DNA of 64,000 nucleotides from Gammaproteobacteria bacterium 42_54_T18 (lineage in GTDB: Bacteria; Pseudomonadota; Gammaproteobacteria; Pseudomonadales; Ketobacteraceae), in contig MAAL01000050.1 in the NCBI GenBank assembly GCA_002163245.1, positions 1-64,000 on the forward strand, in the 5' to 3' direction. Positions 36,022-43,652 of the stretch are shown here, one piece after another. The notes beneath the pieces were generated by a model. It was not told the DNA's origin. It was given only the letters and a program-made list of their open reading frames with translations, and ran no database searches. Every line of letters starts with the position of its first letter. The first letter of the stretch is position 1. Position numbers and translations under genes: made by a program.

Positions 36022-36573
36022 ATGAAGAATTTCCAAATAGAATTAGAGCTCAGAGCCCCTAGGGCGAGTGATGGGTATGCAGTTTCAGAGTTGATTGCCC
36101 AATGTCCACCACTGGATACCAACTCGAAATACTGCAATTTATTACAGTGCACTCATTTTTCCAGCACCTCCGTTGCCGCTTTTAAACGAGGTGAGTTAGT
36201 TGGATTTATCTCCGGTTACCTTAATCCAGAAAAACCAGAATGCTTATTTATTTGGCAAGTAGCCGTAGGTGAGCAAGCAAGGGGGCTAGGGCTTGCAACC
36301 CGCATGTTAAAACACATACTTGCTCGCCCTTATTGCAGAGGTGTTTCTTACATGGAAACATCCATTACCAAAACAAACGAAGGTTCCTGGGCGCTATTTG
36401 AAGGGGTGGCCAGAAAGTTCAACACAGAACTTAGTACCACAATAATGTTCGATAAAGAGCTCCATTTTCAAGGACAGCACGATACGGAGTCCTTGGTGCG
36501 CATCGGGCCATTTGCTCAAATCAAGCAAATCAATCAAATCAAGAAAAGTGCTCGACCTATTGCTGTTGCTTAG
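36022..36573 (+). CDS. ectA: L-2,4-diaminobutyrate N-acetyltransferase (ectoine pathway), solitary
   Basis: The 183-residue GNAT-fold protein matches EctA throughout: LRAPRASDGYAVSELIAQCP, CPPLDTNSKYCNLLQCTHF, GFISGYLNPEKPECLFIWQV, the acetyl-CoA loop AVGEQARGLGLATRMLKHIL and ETSITKTNEGSWALFEGVA. EctA acetylates diaminobutyrate before EctC closes the ring. Normally ectB, ectC and often ask_ect follow directly. Here the next gene is a Crp-like regulator on the opposite strand. The core ends with RIGPF; a tail with three 9-nt repeats (CAAATCAAN, giving QIK QIN QIK) adds about 19 unusual residues. The start has AGG 6 nt upstream. Without ectB and ectC elsewhere it cannot make ectoine. Confidence 0.9.
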   Translation: MKNFQIELELRAPRASDGYAVSELIAQCPPLDTNSKYCNLLQCTHFSSTSVAAFKRGELVGFISGYLNPEKPECLFIWQVAVGEQARGLGLATRMLKHILARPYCRGVSYMETSITKTNEGSWALFEGVARKFNTELSTTIMFDKELHFQGQHDTESLVRIGPFAQIKQINQIKKSARPIAVA

Positions 36574-36633
36574 ATCTGTGGTAGCGCTTGCGAGTTAGAT
36601 GCAGGCCTATTGCAGTTAGTTATGTTAATTAGC

Positions 36634-37224
36634 TTATTTAAGCTTTTTACGGATACGGCTTAACGCTATGGGGGTAATACCTATGTGTGACGCGATCATT
36701 TTTAGTGGTAATTTATCGCGTAGCTGAGGGTTGCTTTCCAAGAAGTCCAAATAGCGTTGTTCGGCGCTGTGTTGAACAAAGGCATATTCTCGCTCTTCCT
36801 TTTTGATAAACATATTTTCCAGCAAGCAGTTATAAGCTGTAAGAAAACCTCGTTGAGGTTCCATTTTTGTGAAAAAAACAGACCACTCAAACTCAAGGCA
36901 AAGCACGTCATCCAATGCTTCTATACTAAATAGTGCTGGGGTTTTTCGGGTCATCGCACGTGTTGACCCGGCAACACTTGGGGCACATGCAAATGATTGC
37001 GTAAATTCTTTACCTTCCGGCGAGATACTCATATAACGAGCAAAACCTTTCACTAAGAAAAACAATTTCGGTGCTAGCTGGCCTTGGCTTATCAATAGTT
37101 GACCTTTTTTGTAATGTTTGAGTTGAGGTGATAACTCATACTGGTCAAAATCAGTCGCTTCTAAGCTGCCGCTTGGACCTGTAAAATAGCTAACAAAATC
37201 TTGCATCTGTGTCTGAATATTCAC
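36634..37224 (-). CDS. Crp/Fnr-type cyclic-nucleotide-binding regulator
   Basis: The 196-residue protein has a cNMP-binding beta-roll (YKKGQLLISQGQLAPKLFFL, FVKGFARYMSISPEGKEF as part of the family pattern) and a short C-terminal helix-turn-helix (LPLKMIASHIGITPIALSRI). The roll lacks a clear cAMP phosphate-binding motif, so the ligand is uncertain. It lies 10 nt downstream of the broken EamA gene on the same strand and converges with ectA. Confidence 0.82.
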   Translation of the reverse strand: MNIQTQMQDFVSYFTGPSGSLEATDFDQYELSPQLKHYKKGQLLISQGQLAPKLFFLVKGFARYMSISPEGKEFTQSFACAPSVAGSTRAMTRKTPALFSIEALDDVLCLEFEWSVFFTKMEPQRGFLTAYNCLLENMFIKKEEREYAFVQHSAEQRYLDFLESNPQLRDKLPLKMIASHIGITPIALSRIRKKLK

Positions 37225-37234
37225 GAGTTTTGCT

Positions 37235-38133
37235 CTATGTTTGAGAAATCTGATCCTGAGAAATTAAGTACAATGCCAGAAATATTAGTAATATGCCAGG
37301 TAGGCTGCCCCATAACTCAGGCGTGACAGCTAACCCTTGGGGGATGGCCACAAGACCCGGAATCAAATAGGTAAAGGCCAGCAGGCGATTAGGACCCAGT
37401 TGTTGCACTAGGTATTGTTGTAAAAAGAACGTAGCCATCGTGGTGAATATTGTTAGATATAATATAATTTTCCAAAACTGAATTTGTTGCCAGGCGATTG
37501 TCGATAAATCACCATACAAAAATAGAAATGGCAATAACATGATGCCGCCTATTATCATAATGTAAAATGCGCCTTGTGCGGGAGGTACATCACCTCCCCA
37601 CTTTTTTACCAACACAACGTGCATGGATAGACTGAAGCATGCTGCTAGAAATATACCGTCACCCTGGTTCCATTGGAGCAGTTGAATGTTTCCTCGGTTA
37701 ACGCTCAGCAGTACCCATGTGGCCCCTATAGTCCCAAGTATAAAACCCAAGAGTTTGATTTTTGATGTCTTTAGCTTGAGCACACCGTAGGTGAGAGCCA
37801 CGCTAATCAAAGGCACTAACTATAGATCACTGAGGTTCGCATTGCTGAGGTGGTTTTTAATGCTTCAAACAAACCTAAAAAAAACAGCACTAAAAATAAA
37901 CTGATGAAGCTGTATTGAACAATAATTTTAGTTCCAATAAAAGACGCACTTTTCTTCCATACGTATATTCTCCAAATAATGGGTAGCATTAAAATACTGG
38001 CCAGAATAAAGCGTAATCCTGTGCTTGCGATGGGGTTTGCGTAGGGTAATAAATCCTTAGAAACCACAAAGGAGGATGCCATAAGACTGGTCCAGAGTAA
38101 TAGCATAAAGTTTTGATATAGAGGATGTTTCAT
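37235..38133 (-). pseudogene. EamA/RhaT family transporter (DMT superfamily), frameshifted
   Basis: From the ATG at 38133 (MKHPLYQNFMLLLWTSLMAS) the chain reads five TM segments to MRTSVIYS, then hits a stop. It resumes in another frame as LVPLISVALTYGVLKLKTSK with five more segments to ISQDQISQT. Adding one T to TATAGTTAGTGCC near 37817-37822 restores one continuous DMT transporter with two EamA repeats. Either half alone would be non-functional. The N-terminal extension from 38214 is not part of the transporter and resembles the end of an arylamine N-acetyltransferase (see next entry). Confidence 0.82.
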
Positions 38134-38136
38134 CAT

Positions 38137-38280
38137 GAGTGCCAGTATGGTCAAAAGGAATTGGTAGCTGCAGGTTATTTGGGTGATGGCCGTTTCGCCA
38201 TTTTGTATTCCCATTTATTGGTTGAGGAGGGCACAATAACGGGTTCTATTACTAGTGTAATGAACCCAGGTTTAGTGGTT
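38137..38280 (-). repeat. Relic of an arylamine N-acetyltransferase gene: its leader joined to its 3' end
   Basis: 38214-38280 matches 42701-42767 (leader of the intact NAT gene) at 58 of 67 positions without gaps; the last 26 bases are identical. The NAT start codon is ATA here. 38173-38208 matches 41968-42003 (NAT codons QSGETVITQIT) at 29 of 36 positions and encodes NGETAITQIT. The middle of the gene is missing. This looks like an internally deleted NAT copy fused upstream of EamA. Confidence 0.75.
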
Positions 38281-38290
38281 GATTGTTTTT

Positions 38291-38702
38291 CCATCATAAA
38301 ATTAATATAAGGCATGTAAGTTTCGTGAGGGGAGTAATAATGATTACTCAAACGTCTCAGGGTTTATATGATTGACTTTAATAACCAATAGTTTAATTTT
38401 TCGAGAAAAGGAATATATGCAGTGATTCAAATAAGATTGTATATCTATAACTACATAGCAGCCGCCACAAGAAGTTTTTCTGATTACTAGTGGATTAGGG
38501 GTGAGTAAGAAAAATAGATTAGTCTCTAAAGAAGTATATAACCGTTGTAAATCATAATCTTATTGGAGGTCAGTTATTTTCTGAAATGTATCTAATGGCC
38601 TGTCGTAACGCCCTAATTTATTTTTAACAAGTTCTGTAAGGTAGAGTTCTCAAATTGTTTTTCGACGGTGAAAGATAGTTTCGAAGTCTATACTAAAAAG
38701 GA
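38291..38702. other. Intergenic region before the hybrid kinase operon
   Basis: This AT-rich spacer of about 410 nt has no convincing ORF, repeat or terminator. It presumably holds promoters for the EamA remnant (minus) and the kinase (plus); none could be fixed by eye. A GAGGGG RBS lies 8 nt before the TTG at 38766 (within the kinase entry). Confidence 0.4.
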
Positions 38703-38765
38703 ATGTATTTTTCGTCGAAGTGCGAACCTGTTGGGTCTGGAATATCTAGACGAGGGGTAAGGAAC

Positions 38766-40682
38766 TTGAAAGCGAAGATCTTAATAGTAGATGATGAACC
38801 TAATAATCATTTGGTATATGAACGTATCTTAGCTCCGCTGAATCTGGATTTTGTTAAAGCCCTGTCTGGTCAGGAAGCCCTTGATGTCGCACATAAATAT
38901 AATTTTTTCTTAATACTCATGGACGTACAGATGCCCGGTATGGACGGATTTGAAACCGCATCATTGATTATCGAGGATCCAAAAACATCACATATTCCCA
39001 TAATATTTATCACTGATTTTTCTAGGGATGAATCTTTAGAGCTAAGAGGCTACGCCAGCGGTGCTGTCGATTTTATGGTGAAACCTGTTAATGACGATAT
39101 ATTACGTAGCAAGGTAAAAGTATTTCTCTCGTTATCGAATGAGAGAATACAACTAAAATCAGCACTTTTTATTATTCAAACTAGCGAGGAGCGTTTCCGT
39201 ACGCTATTCGAAAAAAGTAACGATGGTATTTTTATTATAGATAGTGATAACCATTGTTACCTAGATGCCAATAAATCGGCTATCGAAATAACGGGACGCT
39301 CCTTGACGGAATTACAATCCCTAACCTGTAGTGAGATATTCTCAGAAGACATCACCAGAGGATTCGACTCGATAACGCAGTCATTACCCACGAAAGACTT
39401 TGGTGCTATCTCGTTTACTCGAAAGGACCAAAAACTTCGTTCCGCACGTTTTAATGTGATTTATTTGGATGATGGAACCCTGGTGGGTATTGCTCGGGAT
39501 ATTACCGATGAACAACATATGCAACTGCAGTTACGTCGTACGCAAAAAATGGATGCAGTAGGTCAACTCACCGGAGGTATAGCCCACGACTTCAATAATA
39601 TTTTAGGCATTATTCTTGGCAACATTGAATTGATTCAGGGGCAAATCAGTGAAGATGACAACATAGCAAAAAAAATTGAAAATATCCGAAAGTCAGCCAA
39701 ACGCGCCGCTGATCTTACAGGGCAATTATTACGATTCTCCGGACGACAAGCCATTTCCGTTGAGTCAATTAATATCAATGATGTCATTACTCAAATGGAT
39801 ACCCTTATTGGGCGTTCTGTTACACCGCAAATTAGAATCGAATATTTTTTCGCAGAAGATTTGTGGTCCACATCCGTCGACCCCGGTGACCTTGAAGATG
39901 TATTGCTCAATTTGATCATCAATGCTCATGACGCCATGAATGGATCGGGCCAAATCACCATCGAAACGGCGAACTATCACATTGATGAAGGTTTTTGTCG
40001 ACTAAATCTTGGGGCGGTTACGGGAGATTATGTGCTTCTTGCCGTGAGCGACACCGGTAGCGGTATTCCCGCCGACTTGCAAGAACGACTGTTCGAGCCT
40101 TTCTTTACCACCAAGGAAGAAGGGAAAGGAACCGGATTGGGTTTAGCCATGGTGTACGGGTTTATTAAACGTTCACTAGGCTATATCAAGGTTTACTCGG
40201 AACTGAATATTGGTACGACTTTTCGTGTTTATTTACCAAGAGCCAGTAATGTAGACAACGCCGTACAACAAGCAAGTCTTTCGACTAATTGTACTTCCGG
40301 TGGTGGTGAAGTTATTTTAGTTGTGGATGATGAGGCCGCGTTGTTAGAGTTGGCTGTCGAGACCTTAGAAAACCTTGGTTATAATACGATTACCGCCTCT
40401 AACGGTGAAGACGCGCTAGATCGTTTACAAGAGCACCCAGAAATACAAATGCTATTTAGCGACGTGGTGATGCCAGGTAGATTAAATGGCTATCAACTGG
40501 CAGAGAAGGCCTGTGCCCGCTACCCTTCGCTTAGTATTTTACTCACCTCTGGATTTACGTCGAAATCAGCTATTAGTGACGGTCAGGAAAGTTTTAAGGC
40601 TCATCTATTAAATAAACCTTATGCTCAAGCAGAAATGGCAGGACGAATCAGTCAGTTGTTATCTGGAGAAAAAACCGAATGA
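38766..40682 (+). CDS. Hybrid histidine kinase REC-PAS-HisKA-HATPase-REC
   Basis: The TTG at 38766 has GAGGGG 8 nt upstream and starts exactly at the receiver (KAKILIVDDEPNNHLV). The ATG at 38703 touches its AAGGA with no spacing and adds 21 unlikely residues. From the TTG the protein has 638 residues: receiver with phospho-Asp at about 53 (LILMDVQMPGMDG), PAS (ERFRTLFEKSNDGIFIIDSD), HisKA of the GGIAHDFNN type (H at about 274), HATPase (DTGSGIP, GTGLGLAMVYG) and a C-terminal receiver (phospho-Asp at about 566, FSDVVMPG). It is cytoplasmic with no membrane span. It overlaps the following REC-EAL gene by 4 nt, so the two form one signalling operon. Confidence 0.85.
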   Translation: MKAKILIVDDEPNNHLVYERILAPLNLDFVKALSGQEALDVAHKYNFFLILMDVQMPGMDGFETASLIIEDPKTSHIPIIFITDFSRDESLELRGYASGAVDFMVKPVNDDILRSKVKVFLSLSNERIQLKSALFIIQTSEERFRTLFEKSNDGIFIIDSDNHCYLDANKSAIEITGRSLTELQSLTCSEIFSEDITRGFDSITQSLPTKDFGAISFTRKDQKLRSARFNVIYLDDGTLVGIARDITDEQHMQLQLRRTQKMDAVGQLTGGIAHDFNNILGIILGNIELIQGQISEDDNIAKKIENIRKSAKRAADLTGQLLRFSGRQAISVESININDVITQMDTLIGRSVTPQIRIEYFFAEDLWSTSVDPGDLEDVLLNLIINAHDAMNGSGQITIETANYHIDEGFCRLNLGAVTGDYVLLAVSDTGSGIPADLQERLFEPFFTTKEEGKGTGLGLAMVYGFIKRSLGYIKVYSELNIGTTFRVYLPRASNVDNAVQQASLSTNCTSGGGEVILVVDDEAALLELAVETLENLGYNTITASNGEDALDRLQEHPEIQMLFSDVVMPGRLNGYQLAEKACARYPSLSILLTSGFTSKSAISDGQESFKAHLLNKPYAQAEMAGRISQLLSGEKTE

Positions 40683-41863
40683 AGCAGACCACGGTCTATT
40701 TAGTCGACGACGAGCCTGATATGTTGGAGTTGCTTGCCAGCGTAGTCGAAATGTCTGATATGCTGCCAGTAGCTTTTACACAGGCCAGCGATTTTTTTCA
40801 GCAAGTCACCGAGCTCGATAACCAGTCAATTATGGCGCTGGATCTTCATATGCCAGAAATGGATGGCATAGAAGTTATGCGAAGGCTTGCCACCATGGAT
40901 AATACCCCTCGACTAATCTTGATGAGCGGGCATGATGAAGGTGTTTTGCACTCGGCAGAAAAGCTTGGTAGAGCTCACAACCTTAAAATTATCACATCGC
41001 TCAAAAAACCTATCGTGCTGAGAGAGTTTCAGCAATTATTGGTTAGCCAGAAAAATATCACTGAGAGAGTAGCGTCAACGAGTACCCCCAAAAAAAACGA
41101 AGTGACCGCGGCTGAGTTAAAAAAAGCCATAGAACAAAACGAACTTGTTTTACATTACCAGCCGCAAATTATTATCGCCACAGGCGAATTGTCGGGAGTA
41201 GAAGCACTGGTTCGCTGGAATCATCCTGAACGAGGTGTAGTTTTCCCCGACGAGTTTATTTCGTTAGCGGAAGAAGACGGTTTGATGAAAGACCTTACCC
41301 GCTGGGTGATAGATCAATTGGTAAAACAGGAGCAACTTTGGCAGCACGAGGTTGATCGTCTTGAGGTTTCCGTCAACATTTCTGCTATCGATATCACCAG
41401 CTTGACGTTGCCGGAACAATTGGCGGAATTGTTAGCAGAAAACAAACTCTCACCTTCCAAGCTCACCTTAGAGGTCACCGAAAGCGCTCTTATGGGAGAG
41501 CTGGTTAAGTCTCTGGATATCCTCACTCGACTCAGAATGCGCGGTATCGGGTTATCGATTGACGACTTTGGCACCGGCTACTCATCGTTATCGCAGTTAC
41601 ACCGAGTACCATTTACGGAACTAAAAATCGACCAATCCTTTGTTTACTCTATGTTAGAAGATGACGAAGCCCGTGCCATCGTGAAAACCTGTGTTATGTT
41701 AGGTCATGAGTTAAAGATGAAAGTCGTTGCCGAAGGTGTTGAGACCAAGGAACACCTGGATCTGCTACGAGAAATTGGCTGTGATATTGCACAGGGTTAT
41801 TATTTCAGCCGCGCTATTCCCGCCGACGAGATGACAAAACGCCTACATTCGGAGTGGCCTTAG
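40679..41863 (+). CDS. Response regulator with EAL c-di-GMP phosphodiesterase domain
   Basis: The 394-residue protein has an N-terminal receiver (VYLVDDEPDM, Asp at about 55 in MALDLHMPEMDG). The EAL domain keeps the catalytic motifs: E at about 175 in GVEALVRW, LEVTESALM, IDDFGTGYSSL, LKIDQSFV, AEGVET and AQGYYFSRA. The phosphodiesterase therefore looks active, lowering c-di-GMP and so biofilm-type behaviour. It shares ATGA with the end of the kinase gene, which is its likely phosphodonor through the kinase C-terminal receiver. The 3' end overlaps the convergent NAT gene by 4 nt. Confidence 0.88.
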   Translation: MKQTTVYLVDDEPDMLELLASVVEMSDMLPVAFTQASDFFQQVTELDNQSIMALDLHMPEMDGIEVMRRLATMDNTPRLILMSGHDEGVLHSAEKLGRAHNLKIITSLKKPIVLREFQQLLVSQKNITERVASTSTPKKNEVTAAELKKAIEQNELVLHYQPQIIIATGELSGVEALVRWNHPERGVVFPDEFISLAEEDGLMKDLTRWVIDQLVKQEQLWQHEVDRLEVSVNISAIDITSLTLPEQLAELLAENKLSPSKLTLEVTESALMGELVKSLDILTRLRMRGIGLSIDDFGTGYSSLSQLHRVPFTELKIDQSFVYSMLEDDEARAIVKTCVMLGHELKMKVVAEGVETKEHLDLLREIGCDIAQGYYFSRAIPADEMTKRLHSEWP

Positions 41864-42705
41864 GCATTTTTATCTGCAATAAATTTTGAGAATAAAAATT
41901 CTGAAACGCCAATGTCTATTTTTAGCTCAAAAACCTCTGCCATTAGTTGGTGCAACTGCTTGGCACTGGTGATCTGGGTTATGACTGTTTCGCCACTTTG
42001 TACCTGATGATATTCGCCATTTCGTAGCGATTGAATGTTATTAAAATACTTACGACAAATCACCAGGTTGTTTACAAACGCGGCTTCTGGGTATCGGTGG
42101 GAGTAAAAATGCGCGGGTAGACATTCCGCTTCACTGTACTGATGTAGGTTAAAGGTATACAGAGTAAAAAAATCGTTATCTTTAAGTACCTGATAGCAAT
42201 AGTCGCCTTGTGGGTTGTTGATGATGCGGTAAACGCTGTCGCCTTGATCTTGTTCTAAGCCAAGCGCAATTTTAACCGGAAAGCGGGCACCAAAATGACC
42301 AAAACCAGCATCAACAATATATTGGTCACCTTGAAAATCGAGTAGGGTGACTCTATGTGTTCTGGCAACATCGACGTCGCGATTATAAATAACCTTTGCC
42401 AACAATAACCGGACATTAAAACCCAGCTCTGACAAAATATTAAGCACGAGTTTATTGTGTTCAAAACAATAGCCGCCACGATGCTTTTCAACAATCTTAG
42501 AGAACAGTGTTGGTAGGTCTAGGGGGAGTTCTTGATTCAATACTACGGCCAGACTATTAAAACTGTAGCGAGCGATGTGTTTACTTTGTAAGTCTCGGAG
42601 AAAATCGATATCCAATTGCTCTGATGATAATGCTAGATCCTTTAGATAAGCCTGCGTCATTTGCTCCAGTGTCGGTATTGCGCTCATGTTTGTGTTCCAG
42701 TTCAT
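41860..42705 (-). CDS. Arylamine N-acetyltransferase
   Basis: The 281-residue NAT family protein has the catalytic triad Cys in RGGYCFEHN, His in THRVTLLDF and Asp in VDAGFGHFGAR. NATs move acetyl or propionyl groups from CoA to arylamines and hydrazines. The start (MNWNTNMSAIPTLEQM) could be the ATG at 42705 or the one at 42687. Its leader (42701-42767) is duplicated upstream of EamA together with its 3' end, showing that a second copy existed. Confidence 0.88.
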   Translation of the reverse strand: MNWNTNMSAIPTLEQMTQAYLKDLALSSEQLDIDFLRDLQSKHIARYSFNSLAVVLNQELPLDLPTLFSKIVEKHRGGYCFEHNKLVLNILSELGFNVRLLLAKVIYNRDVDVARTHRVTLLDFQGDQYIVDAGFGHFGARFPVKIALGLEQDQGDSVYRIINNPQGDYCYQVLKDNDFFTLYTFNLHQYSEAECLPAHFYSHRYPEAAFVNNLVICRKYFNNIQSLRNGEYHQVQSGETVITQITSAKQLHQLMAEVFELKIDIGVSEFLFSKFIADKNA

Positions 42706-42749
42706 TGATTGAGGAGGCTACAATAACGGATTTTTTTACCTGTGTAATG

Positions 42750-42794
42750 AACCCAGGTTTAGTGGTTATTTTTTTCTCATAATAAACCTGGGTT
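42750..42794 (-). promoter_or_regulatory. 12-bp inverted repeat upstream of NAT and NmrA-like genes
   Basis: AACCCAGGTTTA (42750-42761) and TAAACCTGGGTT (42783-42794) are perfect arms around a 21-nt AT-rich spacer. The left arm lies inside the leader also found at 38214-38280. The right arm has no copy there. The site lies between divergent genes, so it may act as a paired operator. Confidence 0.5.
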
Positions 42795-42872
42795 AAGCCT
42801 TAGGAGGATTTGTAACGGTAGAATTCAGTTGTGAAAAACATATCTATCAATAAACTGAAAAGGATCGATAAG

Positions 42873-43652
42873 ATGATGCGTATAACTGTATTTGGAGCCA
42901 CCGGTAATGTGGGAAGTCGTGTAGTAGCTGAGGCCTTGTCTCGAGGCCATGAAGTAACTGCGATCATGCGAGATCCGACCCGGCTACATGGCCTGAACGC
43001 TTCGGCAAATATTCGTACCGGTGATGCGGGCAATAGTGAGGATGTGGCTAGACTGAGTGCAGGTCAGGATTTGGTGATCACTGCAACACGGCCGCCGTCG
43101 GGTAAGGAGCGAGAGCTTGTTGCAATCACTGAGTCATTATTTAGCGGTCTTACTGAGACGAAAGTGCGATTATTGATTGTTGGTGGTGCGGGAGGGCTAA
43201 CGGTACCGGGTGATAGCAATGCCTTGGTGGTGGATGATCCAAGATACGTAGGGCCTGCTTGGAGGGGTATCGCCTTAGCCTGTACGGAGCAGCTAGAGGT
43301 TTGTCGCGTACAATTCCGTGCGAATTGGACTTACCTTAGTCCGCCAGCAATGTTGATGCCTGGGGAGCGAACGGGCACTTTTCGTGTGGGCAAGGATGAA
43401 CTTTTGGTGGATTCAGAAGGGAATTCAAGTATTTCAATAGAGGACTTTGCCGTTGCGTTAATAGATGAAGCAGAGCAGCCCAAACACCCGCAGGCGAGGT
43501 TTACCGTTGCATATCCCCCTGTGTTTTTCTCATTTGGCGTTAGCCTAAAGGCCGCTATACAGAAGGCTGCTATACTAAAAGTGACAAACTTACTGCTTCA
43601 TTCACTACGGTATAGAGCATCAATAGCCCGCCATGAAAACCCATCACAATAG
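42873..43652 (+). CDS. NmrA-like NAD(P)H-binding oxidoreductase
   Basis: From the ATG at 42873 (AAGGA upstream) the protein has 259 residues and begins MMRITVFGATGNVGSRVVAE, an atypical SDR GxxGxxG motif. It continues through DLVITATRPP and VRLLIVGGAGGL, a pattern of NAD(P)-binding, NmrA/BVR-B-like proteins. A start at the GTG 42831 would add 14 residues. The 3' end overlaps the next kinase gene by 20 nt, so the two are probably co-translated; it may report redox state to it, which is speculation. Confidence 0.8.
   Translation: MMRITVFGATGNVGSRVVAEALSRGHEVTAIMRDPTRLHGLNASANIRTGDAGNSEDVARLSAGQDLVITATRPPSGKERELVAITESLFSGLTETKVRLLIVGGAGGLTVPGDSNALVVDDPRYVGPAWRGIALACTEQLEVCRVQFRANWTYLSPPAMLMPGERTGTFRVGKDELLVDSEGNSSISIEDFAVALIDEAEQPKHPQARFTVAYPPVFFSFGVSLKAAIQKAAILKVTNLLLHSLRYRASIARHENPSQ

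Noticed and set aside
38125-38310. 61-codon plus-strand open frame upstream of EamA
   Set aside because: It is antisense to the NAT relic and the EamA start.
42788-42797. Integron attC-like core (GTTAAGC) next to the 12-bp inverted repeat
   Set aside because: There is no matching inverse core and no integrase or cassette array, so a chance match.
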